The translations under genes were made by a program, and so were the position numbers. 64,000 nucleotides of DNA from contig NZ_JASGBI010000001.1 of NCBI RefSeq assembly GCF_030053425.1, positions 2,674,001-2,738,000 on the forward strand, read 5' to 3'. The notes under the pieces are model-generated. The model saw nothing but the letters and a program-made list of their open reading frames with translations. It did no database searches and was not told the DNA's origin. This document shows, one piece after another, positions 36,700 through 45,385 of the stretch; the stretch's first letter is position 1; each line of letters begins with the position of its first letter. The stretch is from Lysobacter stagni (GTDB lineage Bacteria; Pseudomonadota; Gammaproteobacteria; Xanthomonadales; Xanthomonadaceae).

Positions 36700-39600
36700 A
36701 TGAGCAGGGACGTGCGCTTCGACCGGTGGCCCGCGGGCCCGACCGGGCGGGCACCCATTGGCCGAAGCGTCTGCGAGGGCGTGCAGAATCGGTGGTTGGG
36801 CCGGTACCTCGGCAGGCTGATGGCACTGCTGATTCTGTTCCAGGGGCCCATCGGCGCCGTCCTGGCGCAGGACGCCGATGCAGGTGCCTCCGACGACGCA
36901 GCCGGGTACTTCGCTACGACGCCGCAGCTGGATGATGCACTCACCCCTTTGAAGCACCTTCCGCCCGAAGGGCGGGTGTCGGTGCGCACGCTGGTGGCGA
37001 TCGTGCCGGACGCGCGCGAAACACGCATGGGCAAGTCGTTCGACATGATGGTGGCTTCGCTGCTCACCGCGTATCAGTCACGTGGCTATGCGCTGGATGG
37101 CTTCGCGTTCTCATGGACGCCCAGGGGGCCTGATCAGGATGACAACGCAACCGCGCGGGCGACGAGTGGCTATCGCGACACGCATCGCAGCAAGCCCAGC
37201 CTGCTCCTGTTCCGAAGGGAAGACTGGAGAAGTCCGGGAAGCGGCGCGGCTGACGCGTCCCGCCCTGCGAATGTTTCGGCTCCCGTCGATGTGGTGTACG
37301 AACTGGTATTCCTGGTCGGGGATTCGCCAAGCTTCGGAGTCCAGCCGCGCGCGTTCGAAGTAGCCGCCCGCTGCGCGCTCGCGCTCAATGGCACGCGCGT
37401 GCAGGTGAAACAGTTGTCGCCCGCGACATCCTGCGATCGAAAGTCCGACGTGCGCGGCAGGGTCCTGAACGTGATGGGTCCGACGTTCTCCGGTTCCATG
37501 CAGTCGCTGGCCGTGGCGATCGGGCGCCTGGTCTGCGATGGGGAAAGCGATTGCGTGATCCCGGAAACGAACCGGCTACAGGTGAACCTGGTCAGTCCTT
37601 CTGCGTCCGTGCCAAGCAACCGGTTCATCGGTCGCCACTCCTTCGTTCGCGGCGCGACGGTGACCTACCGGCCGCTGTCGTGGACACTGCGGGAGCAGAT
37701 GCTGGCGCTGACGAAGTATCTGTGCGGACACGCCCTCCTGCCGGACCGCAGGATCGTCTTCCTCGTCGAGGAATCCACCTTCGGCGGTTCGGCGAAAGAC
37801 ATGGCGGTCAGGCTCGAGAATGAACTGGTGCGTGCGAGGCTTCAGGCGCCCGCAGACCGCGAGGCACTGCAAATGGAGCTCGATCGTCTGCAGGCCGCTG
37901 GCGACAAGAAGCGGGCGGCGGGCATTCGCAAGCGAATCAATGTCGCCGACCGCGACGACTGGGACGCTATCCAGTCGAACTGCCCGGACCAGAAGATTTC
38001 CGTGCGCATCAAATCGTTCTCTCCGAACATCGCGTCGATTCGCGCCGAGCACTCGCGCCTGCGCAAGGCCGCGATGAACGCGCGCCAGCGCGGGGTCAAC
38101 GGCACCAGTCGCCTGCTTGAGCTGGACATGACCAGCGCGGAGTCGGGCAACGACCTGCCGCCCGTGTTCCAGCCGAGCCTGACGTCGCGCTCCGACGAAC
38201 TCATGCTGTACCGCCTCTTCGACACGCTGCGCATCCGGGGCGAGCCGAACGTGGTCGTCATCGTGGCGACCGATGTCCGCGACCGCCTGTTCCTGCTCAG
38301 CGAAGTGCGCAAGGAGCTGCCATCCGCACTGCCCGTGATGCTGGAAGCCGACTACCTGATGGTGCATCCCGATTACCGGGCGACCAGTCGCGGTGCAATC
38401 GTAGTGCCCGCGCAAGATCCGCTCGTCTGCGTGTTGGGGCCCGCCGTCGTACCGTGCCCGGCGAGGGATCTTCGGGAGCTTGCTGAAACAAAGTGCGTGC
38501 AGGCGTCTTGGCGGCAGCTGTGTGTGTTGCGTCGCCTGCTCCTTCGCAACCGCAACGATGCGAACAGGGACCCGGCCCGGAATCTGCGCAATGACGTTGA
38601 GCGCTATTCCTTCTCGACCGATCTGGCGGCCAACACGTTCCGCGCGGTGTACCTGCTCGCGGGCTATCAGACCGGCGGTCCGCGTCCCGACGCATTCATG
38701 CTCGACCTTCCGATGGAGACGCCTGGTTACGCTCCGACGCTGCTGGTGGCCACGATGGCCGGGTTCGAGAGCCTCGACGATGAGCGGCGCAGCACGATGG
38801 TGGCCGCCGATGCGCGACTTGGCATGCAGCGTGTGTGGTATCTCGCCACGCTGCTGCTGGCCATCTTCTTCCTGCTGGTCGGCGTGTGGCTGCTCAAGGT
38901 CGCCAGAAGTGGCGGCGTGATGTCCAACTTCGTGCAGCGGGTGATCCTGGATTCCCGCTGGTTGACGCGGCTGTTCACCCGGGAAGGCACACAGCGGCGC
39001 GCTGCCCGCGCGTCCGCATCCGCGAGCGCCAACGACGATGCGATCGCCTCGTTGGCGCCGCCCAGATGGGGTCTGCAGGTGTCTCTGGTCGCCATCGCGG
39101 GAATCGTGGTCATCCTGTCCGGCCTGCGGTTGTTGCAGGTCACGTCCTGGGGAGGCGGCGGCGAGCATTTCGATCCGTGCCTGGGCGAGCAGTCCTGTCG
39201 CTTCAGCCTTGCGCATGGGCGCGACATCTTTGCGGTGCTCTGCATTGGTGGTCTGTACGCGTGCATGGCGTTGATCGGCATCATCCGGCTGTGCGTCGCC
39301 GGCCGCCGCTACGACGTCTACGGGCAGGAACTGGGTTGGCCCGGCGCTGGCGAAAGCGAGCGTCCCTGGCTGATCCCGGTCAGCCTCATGCTGCTGGTGG
39401 TCGGCGTGTTCTTCCTGACCGATGCAAAGCCCATCAGCATCGATGGATGGGAGCCCTGGTTGTTCGCGATGGTCGTCCTCATCTGTGGAGCGACCTTCCT
39501 GGTCACGCTCGGATGGCACATGAGGAACCTCGGCCGGCTTACGCTTCGCCTGTCCCGGTGCATCCCGTCGGTACAGAAGCGCAAGGGCCTGTCCGATTGG

Positions 39601-40155
39601 CCTTCGCCGCAGACCGTCCAGCAACCCACGCAGACGGCCTTCAACCTGTCGCTGAGCCGGAACGACGTCCGCGCCCTGCGGAACCAGACGCCACGCGAAT
39701 GGCTGCGCGAGACGCAACGTGTGATCGGATCGAGCGGGCTGTATCCCCCGACGGGCAGCGCCTTCGACAGTTGGCAGAGTCAGCTGGTGGCGGAGCTGAA
39801 GCTTCTCGTAGTGGCGATCCGTCTCTCCGCCTGGTGTGCGATGGCAGCACCACTGGCGGTGCTGCTGATGATGTCGGCCTATCCGCCGGTGTACACGCGT
39901 TGGCTGAAGGCGATGTCGATCGCGCTACTGCTGGTCGGCTTTCTGAGTACCACGATCGTGGTGCTGCGCCTGGAGAAGGACACGATGCTCGGCCCGATGT
40001 TCACCCGGCATGGCGATGACCTGAGCTTTGGCGGTGCGCTTCGCGCGCTCTGGCCCAAGTTCGTGGCCATGGCCGCAGTACTGATTCCGCTGGTGTTGCC
40101 CGATGCGATGGACTGGTTGAACGCGCTGATCCGGTCGATCAACTCGCTGGGCTGA
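36700..40155 (+). CDS. Large multi-helix membrane protein with an extracytoplasmic receptor-like region, unassigned
   Basis: A 1151-residue protein I cannot place in a named family. The start has a good GGAGG seven bases upstream. A hydrophobic segment near residue 40 (LMALLILFQGPIGAVLAQ) looks like a signal peptide or anchor behind an unusually long basic N-terminus. Residues about 75-700 are hydrophilic and probably periplasmic. They contain short motifs reminiscent of periplasmic-binding or receptor ligand-binding folds: VMGPTFSGS at 259-266, DRRIVFLVEES at 349-359 and VVIVATDVRDRLFLL at 518-532. A charged helical stretch lies near 370-410. About eight membrane helices follow, beginning near residues 712, 790, 842, 889, 919, 1037, 1068 and 1121. 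Cysteine content is high for such a region. It has no enzymatic motif I can see. It stands alone between the stress protein gene and a convergent reductase gene. Codon use looks like the rest of the window. Confidence 0.8.
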   Translation: MSRDVRFDRWPAGPTGRAPIGRSVCEGVQNRWLGRYLGRLMALLILFQGPIGAVLAQDADAGASDDAAGYFATTPQLDDALTPLKHLPPEGRVSVRTLVAIVPDARETRMGKSFDMMVASLLTAYQSRGYALDGFAFSWTPRGPDQDDNATARATSGYRDTHRSKPSLLLFRREDWRSPGSGAADASRPANVSAPVDVVYELVFLVGDSPSFGVQPRAFEVAARCALALNGTRVQVKQLSPATSCDRKSDVRGRVLNVMGPTFSGSMQSLAVAIGRLVCDGESDCVIPETNRLQVNLVSPSASVPSNRFIGRHSFVRGATVTYRPLSWTLREQMLALTKYLCGHALLPDRRIVFLVEESTFGGSAKDMAVRLENELVRARLQAPADREALQMELDRLQAAGDKKRAAGIRKRINVADRDDWDAIQSNCPDQKISVRIKSFSPNIASIRAEHSRLRKAAMNARQRGVNGTSRLLELDMTSAESGNDLPPVFQPSLTSRSDELMLYRLFDTLRIRGEPNVVVIVATDVRDRLFLLSEVRKELPSALPVMLEADYLMVHPDYRATSRGAIVVPAQDPLVCVLGPAVVPCPARDLRELAETKCVQASWRQLCVLRRLLLRNRNDANRDPARNLRNDVERYSFSTDLAANTFRAVYLLAGYQTGGPRPDAFMLDLPMETPGYAPTLLVATMAGFESLDDERRSTMVAADARLGMQRVWYLATLLLAIFFLLVGVWLLKVARSGGVMSNFVQRVILDSRWLTRLFTREGTQRRAARASASASANDDAIASLAPPRWGLQVSLVAIAGIVVILSGLRLLQVTSWGGGGEHFDPCLGEQSCRFSLAHGRDIFAVLCIGGLYACMALIGIIRLCVAGRRYDVYGQELGWPGAGESERPWLIPVSLMLLVVGVFFLTDAKPISIDGWEPWLFAMVVLICGATFLVTLGWHMRNLGRLTLRLSRCIPSVQKRKGLSDWPSPQTVQQPTQTAFNLSLSRNDVRALRNQTPREWLRETQRVIGSSGLYPPTGSAFDSWQSQLVAELKLLVVAIRLSAWCAMAAPLAVLLMMSAYPPVYTRWLKAMSIALLLVGFLSTTIVVLRLEKDTMLGPMFTRHGDDLSFGGALRALWPKFVAMAAVLIPLVLPDAMDWLNALIRSINSLG

Positions 40156-40166
40156 GCGCCGCGGCC

Positions 40167-40976
40167 TTACTTCTCGACGAACGCGCGCTCGAAGACGTAC
40201 TGCCCCGGCGTTCCGATGCGCGGCGCGGCGGTGAAGCCACGTCCGTCCAGGATGGCGCGGAAGTCCGCCAGCATCTGCGGGCTGCCGCAGATCATTGCGC
40301 GGTCGTGTTCCGGATCCAGTGCCTCGATACCCAGCTGTTCCATCATCCGCCCGCTGTCGAGCAGATCGGTGAGGCGGCCGCGGTGGTCGTTGCCGTTGAA
40401 CTCGAACGCCTCGCGCGTGACGGCGGGGTAGTACTTCAGCTTCGCAGCGATCTGCTCGCCGAGGAACTCGTGATGCGGCAGTTCGTTGACGAAGTAATCG
40501 CGGTAGGCCAGGTCCTGCGCGTTGCGCACGCCGTGGGTCAGGATGATGTTGTCGAAGCGCTCGTACGTTTCCGGATCCTTGATGACCGCCAGCCACGGCG
40601 CCAACCCCGTGCCGGTGCCCAGCAGGTACAGGTTGCGGCCCGGATGCAGGTCGTGGATCAGCAGCGTGCCGGTGGGCTTGCGGCCGACGAGGATCTGGTC
40701 GCCCGGCTGGATCGACTTCAGGCGCGAGGTCAGCGGGCCGCCCGGCACCTTGATGCTGAAGAATTCCAGCTGCTCTTCCCAGTTCGCGCTGGCGATGGAA
40801 TACGCACGCAGCAGCGGCTTGGTCGTGCCGTCGTCCTGCGCAACCTGCAGGCCGATCATCACGAACTGGCCGTTGTCGAAGCGGAAGCCGTCGTCGCGGG
40901 TCGTGGTGAAGCTGAAGTAGTCGTCCGTCCAGTGACGGACATCCAGCACCGTCTCGGTGCCAAACGCGGAGGACAT
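40167..40976 (-). CDS. fpr: Ferredoxin/flavodoxin-NADP reductase
   Basis: A 269-residue FAD enzyme moving electrons between NADPH and ferredoxin or flavodoxin. The FAD motif RAYSIAS is at residues 57-63 and the NADP motif GTGTGLAP at 120-127. MICGSPQMLADFRAILDGRG is the C-terminal nucleotide-binding signature. The chain ends in YVFERAFVEK, the extension typical of bacterial subclass I FPRs (Azotobacter/Rhodobacter type), which differ from the shorter E. coli type in cofactor binding. Such enzymes feed electrons to Fe-S assembly and to oxidative stress repair. No strong ribosome-binding site is seen before the ATG. The gene is divergent from the DUF488 gene by about 100 bases. Confidence 0.94.
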   Translation of the reverse strand: MSSAFGTETVLDVRHWTDDYFSFTTTRDDGFRFDNGQFVMIGLQVAQDDGTTKPLLRAYSIASANWEEQLEFFSIKVPGGPLTSRLKSIQPGDQILVGRKPTGTLLIHDLHPGRNLYLLGTGTGLAPWLAVIKDPETYERFDNIILTHGVRNAQDLAYRDYFVNELPHHEFLGEQIAAKLKYYPAVTREAFEFNGNDHRGRLTDLLDSGRMMEQLGIEALDPEHDRAMICGSPQMLADFRAILDGRGFTAAPRIGTPGQYVFERAFVEK

Positions 40977-41064
40977 TGCCGTGGCGGGGGAGGGAAGCGG
41001 GCCGGCATTGTAGCCGACCGCTCCAGGCGCGGTTTGATTCGCGTCGTGGCGACGGCGAGCGTCC

Positions 41065-41070
41065 TATGCT
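41065..41070 (+). promoter_or_regulatory. Candidate -10 box directly before the DUF488 start
   Basis: TATGCT seven bases before the ATG and no ribosome-binding site between, so the mRNA may be leaderless. An in-frame ATG overlaps the hexamer and could be used from an earlier promoter. Confidence 0.35.
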
Positions 41071-41077
41071 CCGGGCC

Positions 41078-41626
41078 ATGCAGACGGTCTGGACGGTGGG
41101 CCATTCCACACGTGAATGGCAGGACTTCGTGGACCTGCTGGCCCAGGCCGGTGTCGAAGCGCTCGCCGATGTGCGCCGCTATCCCGCCTCGCGCCGGCAC
41201 CCGCAGTTCACGGCGGCGAACATGGCACAGGCGCTGCCGCGTGCCGGTCTGGAGTACCGGCCGATGCCGGCACTGGGCGGCCGTCGCCGAGCGCGGGCGG
41301 ATTCGCCGCATACGGCGTGGCGCAATGCCGCCTTCCGCGGTTATGCCGACTACATGGACACCGGCGAATACCACGCCGCACGCGACGCACTGGAGGCGCT
41401 GGCCGAACATCGCCGTACCGCGATCCTGTGCGCCGAAGCGCATTGGACCCAATGCCACCGCGCGCTGATCAGCGACGACCTCAAGGCGCGCGGCTGGCGC
41501 GTGATCCACCTCATCGCGCCGGGTCGGAGCGAGGAGCATCCGTATACGAAAGCGGCACGCATCGTCGACGGCGCGCTCGACTACTCCGGGCCCGGCGACG
41601 GGCCCGACCAGCGTGCGCTGTTCTGA
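41078..41626 (+). CDS. DUF488-family protein
   Basis: A 182-residue cytoplasmic protein of the DUF488 family (PF04343). Signatures are VWTVGHSTREWQDFVDLLAQ at the N-terminus, ALADVRRYPASRRHPQFTAA, GYADYM, and AILCAEAHWTQCHRALISDD with the conserved cysteine pair (CAE...CHR). The family is common in bacteria, has no established biochemical role and is sometimes linked to nucleic acid or stress functions by context. The ATG chosen gives the standard family N-terminus. The stop is only three bases before the end of the convergent SnoaL-like gene, and no terminator separates them. Confidence 0.88.
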   Translation: MQTVWTVGHSTREWQDFVDLLAQAGVEALADVRRYPASRRHPQFTAANMAQALPRAGLEYRPMPALGGRRRARADSPHTAWRNAAFRGYADYMDTGEYHAARDALEALAEHRRTAILCAEAHWTQCHRALISDDLKARGWRVIHLIAPGRSEEHPYTKAARIVDGALDYSGPGDGPDQRALF

Positions 41627-41629
41627 GGA

Positions 41630-42064
41630 TTACTGCGGCGGCGTGACGCGGGAGGAGTGCGAGGACACCATCGTCCATGCACCGTCGCGCTTCACCCACA
41701 CGCGCGTGAAGCGGAAGCGTCCGCTCCACGGTTGGCCGTTGCTTATGCCCGACTGCACGCTGGTGCCGGTGACCACCATGGTGTCGCCATAGCGGCGCAC
41801 GCGCACGTCCTCGTTGCCGATGCCCTGGTTGCGGCGCGTGCTGGTGCGAAGCTCGTCGAGGTAGTCGGCCTTGTGCTGCACGCGGCCGTCGGAATGCGTG
41901 AGCATCCAGTCGTCGGCGAGGATGCGCTCAAGGCCCTGGACGTCGGGCTTCAGGCGCAGTTCGTTCCACGAGGCATCCAGCGCCAGCAGGTCGGCATCGG
42001 TGTCGGCGGCGAATGCGGGCGCCGAAACCAGCAGGGCAAGGCAGAGGGCGATCGTCCGGATCAT
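41630..42064 (-). CDS. Exported SnoaL/DUF4440-like protein
   Basis: A 144-residue protein with a signal peptide (IALCLALLVSAPAFA) and one NTF2-like domain of the DUF4440 type: LLALDASWNELRLKPDVQGL, then RILADDWMLTHSDGRVQHKA, VRRYGDTMVVTGTSVQ and FTRVWVKRDGAWTMVSSHSS. This cone-shaped fold binds small molecules, and some members are enzymes; here it is periplasmic and function is unknown. The ATG chosen begins the signal peptide; no ribosome-binding site is clear. It lies about 150 bases downstream of the sugar dehydrogenase gene on the same strand, beyond a repeat hairpin, and may be on its own. Confidence 0.83.
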   Translation of the reverse strand: MIRTIALCLALLVSAPAFAADTDADLLALDASWNELRLKPDVQGLERILADDWMLTHSDGRVQHKADYLDELRTSTRRNQGIGNEDVRVRRYGDTMVVTGTSVQSGISNGQPWSGRFRFTRVWVKRDGAWTMVSSHSSRVTPPQ

Positions 42065-42167
42065 GGTGTTGTCCGTGAAGTGTCCGAAGGGCGGATGTGG
42101 GAAAGAGCAGGGTGATATCCGTGCGCGGAGCACTACGTTCCGGGTAGTTCGAAGCAGTGACTGCGTT

Positions 42168-42204
42168 GCCCCTCACCCCAACCCCTCTCCCGGGGGAGAG
42201 GGGC
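42168..42204. repeat. Full copy of the CCCCTCTCCC/GGGAGAGGGG repeat
   Basis: GCCCCTCACCCCAACCCCTC followed by TCCCGGGGGAGAGGGGC. The palindrome CCCCTCTCCC-GG-GGGAGAGGGG is preceded by CCCTCACCCCAA, giving the element a direction. It follows the sugar dehydrogenase stop and may end that transcript. Confidence 0.75.
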
Positions 42205-42217
42205 TTTCGAGCGGTGT

Positions 42218-43420
42218 TTACTTCGGCGGATCCAGTCGCAGCAGTTTGCCGTCGGTCTCGTCGGTGACGACATACACCTTGCCATCGGCGCCGACGCGCA
42301 CATCGCGGATGCGTGCGCCGACTTCCTTCAGCAGGCGCTCTTCACCGGTGATCTTGTCGCCGTCCAGCGTGAGGCGGATGAGGCTGCCGTCGGCAAGCGC
42401 GCCGAGGAACAGGCTGTTGTTCCACTTGGAATCCGGGTGCGCGGTATAGAACGCCATGCCCGACAAACCCGGCGATTTCTCCCACACGTGGTACGGCTGC
42501 TCCATGCCCGGCGCCGACGTGCCCACGGCTTCGGGAATCTTCAGGCCGGAATAGTTGATGCCGTGCGTGATGATGGGCCAGCCGTAGTTCTTGCCCGCCT
42601 CGGGAATGTTGATCTCGTCGCCGCCCTTCGGGCCGTGCTCGGCTTCCCACACCTTGCCGGTGCGCGGATCCAGCGCCAGCGACTGCATGTTGCGATGGCC
42701 GTAGCTCCAGATCTCCGGACGCGCGTCCTTGCGACCCACGAACGGATTGTCGGCCGGCACGCTGCCGTCGACGTTCAGGCGCACCAGCTTGCCCTGCAGC
42801 ATGTCGAGCTTCTGCGCGGTCGGGCGATCGTTGCGTTCGCCCTGCGTGATGAAGACGTGGCCCTTGCCATCGAAGACGATGCGCGAACCGAAGTGGTTCG
42901 GGCCGACCAGCTTGGGCTCCTGGCGGTAGAAGACCTTCACGTCGGACAAGGCGTTCTGGCCCAGCGTGGCGGTCGCGACGGCGGTGCCGGCGCTGCCCTC
43001 CGGGCCGGGTTCGGCGAAGCTCAGGAAGATGCGCTTGCTGGTGGCGAAGTCCGGCGCCAGCACGACGTCGAGCAGACCGCCCTGGCCTTCGGCCCACACC
43101 GCGGGCACGCCGCCGAGCGGCGCGGACAGGGTGCCGTCCGCCGATACGTGGCGCAGTCGGCCCGGACGTTCGGTGACCAGGAAGCCGCCGTCCGGCAGCA
43201 AGGCGACGCTCCAGGGATGCTCCAATCCGGCCACGAGGGTCGTGACCGTGACGCTGCCGTTCTGGCTGGCGACGGTCTGTGTGGGCAATGCCTTCGGCGC
43301 GGCAGCGGTCGCCGTCGTCGCGGAGGTGGCAGCGGCTTCCTCGCCCTGGCGCGCCTGACAGGCGACCAGCGTCAGCGAGAGGGCGAGGGCGAGCGTGGTG
43401 CAATGCACGGCATGGCGCAT
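42218..43420 (-). CDS. PQQ-dependent aldose sugar dehydrogenase-like lipoprotein
   Basis: A 400-residue six-bladed beta-propeller of the glucose/sorbosone dehydrogenase family (PF07995), which includes E. coli YliI. The lipoprotein signal has lipobox LVAC (Cys21). Family features are LEHPWSVALLPDGGFLVTER, GGLLDVVLAPDF, HFGSRIVFDGKGHVFITQGE, SYGHRNMQSLALDP and EHGPKGGDEINIPEAGKNYG, which includes the catalytic His and PQQ/calcium-binding residues. It oxidises sugars at the outer face of a membrane and hands electrons to a quinone or cytochrome. No PQQ synthesis genes are in the window. AGGAG stands eight bases before the ATG. The gap to the ABC exporter gene upstream is 40 bases, so they probably share a transcript. 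Confidence 0.9.
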   Translation of the reverse strand: MRHAVHCTTLALALSLTLVACQARQGEEAAATSATTATAAAPKALPTQTVASQNGSVTVTTLVAGLEHPWSVALLPDGGFLVTERPGRLRHVSADGTLSAPLGGVPAVWAEGQGGLLDVVLAPDFATSKRIFLSFAEPGPEGSAGTAVATATLGQNALSDVKVFYRQEPKLVGPNHFGSRIVFDGKGHVFITQGERNDRPTAQKLDMLQGKLVRLNVDGSVPADNPFVGRKDARPEIWSYGHRNMQSLALDPRTGKVWEAEHGPKGGDEINIPEAGKNYGWPIITHGINYSGLKIPEAVGTSAPGMEQPYHVWEKSPGLSGMAFYTAHPDSKWNNSLFLGALADGSLIRLTLDGDKITGEERLLKEVGARIRDVRVGADGKVYVVTDETDGKLLRLDPPK

Positions 43421-43460
43421 GGGCAGGGCTCCTGTCCGTCTGTGTGGGGTTGGGGTGGGC

Positions 43461-45329
43461 TCAACGATAACCGGCGGCCTGCAGTTCGAACAATTCCGCA
43501 TAGCGGCCGCCCTGTGCCAACAGTTGTTCGTGCGTGCCACTCGCTTCCAGCCGGCCTTCGGCCAGCACAAGGATGCGGTCGGCCATGCGCACGCTGCTGA
43601 AGCGGTGCGAGATCAACACCGCGGTCTTTCCTTCGGACAGCTCCTTGAAACGCTGGAACACTTCGAACTCGCTGCGCGCATCGAGCGCCGCGGTGGGTTC
43701 GTCGAGGATCATCACCTGCGCATCGCGCATGTAGGCCCGGGCGATGGCGATCTTCTGCCACTGGCCGCCGGAGAGGTCCACGCCCGTCTTGAAGCGTCGT
43801 CCGATCAGTTGTTCGTAGCCGCGAGGCAGGCCCTCGATGACTTCGTCGGCCATTGCGCGACGTGCGGCATCGCGGATGCGCTGGGCATCGTCCATCGCGT
43901 CGATCTGTCCCACGCCGATGTTCTCGCCGGCGGTGAGGTGGTAGCGCACGAAGTCCTGGAAGATCACGCCGACGTTGCCGCGCAGGTCATCGAGGTCGTA
44001 CTCGCGCAGATCGCGACCATCGAGCAGGATGCGGCCTTCGTCCGGGTCGTACAGGCGTGCCAGCAGTTTCACCAGCGTGGTTTTTCCGGCGCCGTTCTCA
44101 CCGACCAGTGCCAGCACTTCGCCCGCGCGCAGCTCGAAATCCAGTCCGCGCAGCGCCCAGTTCTCCGCGTCGGGATAGCGGAAGCCCACGTTCTCGAAGG
44201 CGAAACCGCGCGCGATGGGGCGCGGTATCGGCAACGCGTCCGGCGGCGAGACGATCTCGGGCCGGATCTCGAAGAACGAGAACAGATCGTCCAGGTACAG
44301 CGCCTGTCCCGCGACCTGCGAGAAACCCACCAGCAGCCCTTCGAGCAACTGGCGCAGGCGGCGGAAGCTGCCGGCGAGGAAGGTGAGGTCGCCGATGCTG
44401 AAATCGCCCTTCACCGTGCGCCACGCGATGTAGGCGTAGGCGATGTAATACCCCAGCGTGCCCAGGGCGGCGAGCAGCGTGCCCCAGAACGCGCGGCGGC
44501 GGGCCAGGGCGCGGTTGGCACGGAAGAAACCGTCGGCCAGCTCGCGGTACTTGGCGATGAGAAAGCGATGGAGGTTGAAGATCTTCACCTCCTTCGCCGT
44601 TTCCACGCTCGCGCCCATCTGGCGCACGTACTCCAGCTGGCGGCGTTCCGGCGTCCAGGCGAAGTTGAGCGAATAGCCCAGCGCGTTGAAGTGCGCCTCG
44701 CCGATGAACGCAGGCAGCAGTGCAACGGCCAGCAGCACGATCAGCCACGGTGCGAAGACCAGCAGGCCGGCCGCGAAACTGATGACGGTGATGGCGTCCT
44801 GCACCTGGCCGAACAACTGGCTCATCAGGTTCATGCGCCCCATCGTCTGCCGACGCGCACGATCGAGCTTGTCCTGCAGGTCGGGGTCTTCGAAGTCCTC
44901 CAGGTCCAGCGTGGCCGCATGCTCCATCAGGCGCACGCTGGTGACGTTGGTGAACAGCTCCGACAGCAGCCCGTCGCCGTAGCTGACCATGCGGCCGAAC
45001 AGATCGGACGCGATGGCCAGTGCGAACTCCATCAGCAGCAGGGTCGCCAGCGTGTCCAGCTGGCCGCTGTGCCATGCATCCAGTGCCGAGGTGAAGCCGT
45101 GGCCGGCGGAGATCAGACGCACGGCTTCGTCGATGATCAGCTTGCCGACGTACAACGTGGCAATCGGCAGGAACGCGCGGACCACGCGCAGGCCGAGCGT
45201 GGTGAGCGTCAGGCCGGGACTGGTCGCCCAGATCTGCCGCAGGAACGGAGGCAGGTTGCGCAGCGCATTGAAGCGCTCGCGCAGGCTGGGCTTGGAGGCG
45301 GGCGGTGAGGCCGTCGCATGTGGAGGCAT
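43461..45329 (-). CDS. ABC exporter, fused membrane and ATPase domains
   Basis: A 622-residue half-transporter that should work as a homodimer. Residues about 20-360 form the six-helix exporter membrane domain; the ATPase follows. Walker A is GENGAGKT at 410-417, the signature is LSGGQWQKIAIARAYM and Walker B is VMILDEPTAALD. The sequence type (ESLGTLGYYIAYAYIAWRTV-like, LRQLLEGLLVGFSQVAG) is that of bacterial exporters for lipids, peptides or drugs; the substrate cannot be read. It lies between exonuclease III (56 bases upstream) and the sugar dehydrogenase on the same strand. The basic, Pro-rich N-terminus is cytoplasmic. Confidence 0.92.
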   Translation of the reverse strand: MPPHATASPPASKPSLRERFNALRNLPPFLRQIWATSPGLTLTTLGLRVVRAFLPIATLYVGKLIIDEAVRLISAGHGFTSALDAWHSGQLDTLATLLLMEFALAIASDLFGRMVSYGDGLLSELFTNVTSVRLMEHAATLDLEDFEDPDLQDKLDRARRQTMGRMNLMSQLFGQVQDAITVISFAAGLLVFAPWLIVLLAVALLPAFIGEAHFNALGYSLNFAWTPERRQLEYVRQMGASVETAKEVKIFNLHRFLIAKYRELADGFFRANRALARRRAFWGTLLAALGTLGYYIAYAYIAWRTVKGDFSIGDLTFLAGSFRRLRQLLEGLLVGFSQVAGQALYLDDLFSFFEIRPEIVSPPDALPIPRPIARGFAFENVGFRYPDAENWALRGLDFELRAGEVLALVGENGAGKTTLVKLLARLYDPDEGRILLDGRDLREYDLDDLRGNVGVIFQDFVRYHLTAGENIGVGQIDAMDDAQRIRDAARRAMADEVIEGLPRGYEQLIGRRFKTGVDLSGGQWQKIAIARAYMRDAQVMILDEPTAALDARSEFEVFQRFKELSEGKTAVLISHRFSSVRMADRILVLAEGRLEASGTHEQLLAQGGRYAELFELQAAGYR

Positions 45330-45385
45330 GCGGCGATTGTGCCCGTTGCGTGCGGCGCGGCGGTGAAGCGGTTCGTCCGCGGCAC

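Noticed and set aside
37576..39717. Minus-strand open frame of about 710 codons opposite the large unassigned membrane protein
   Set aside because: The plus-strand frame has signal, membrane helices and a ribosome-binding site; the antisense product is His/Arg/Gln-rich with no hydrophobic or domain pattern.
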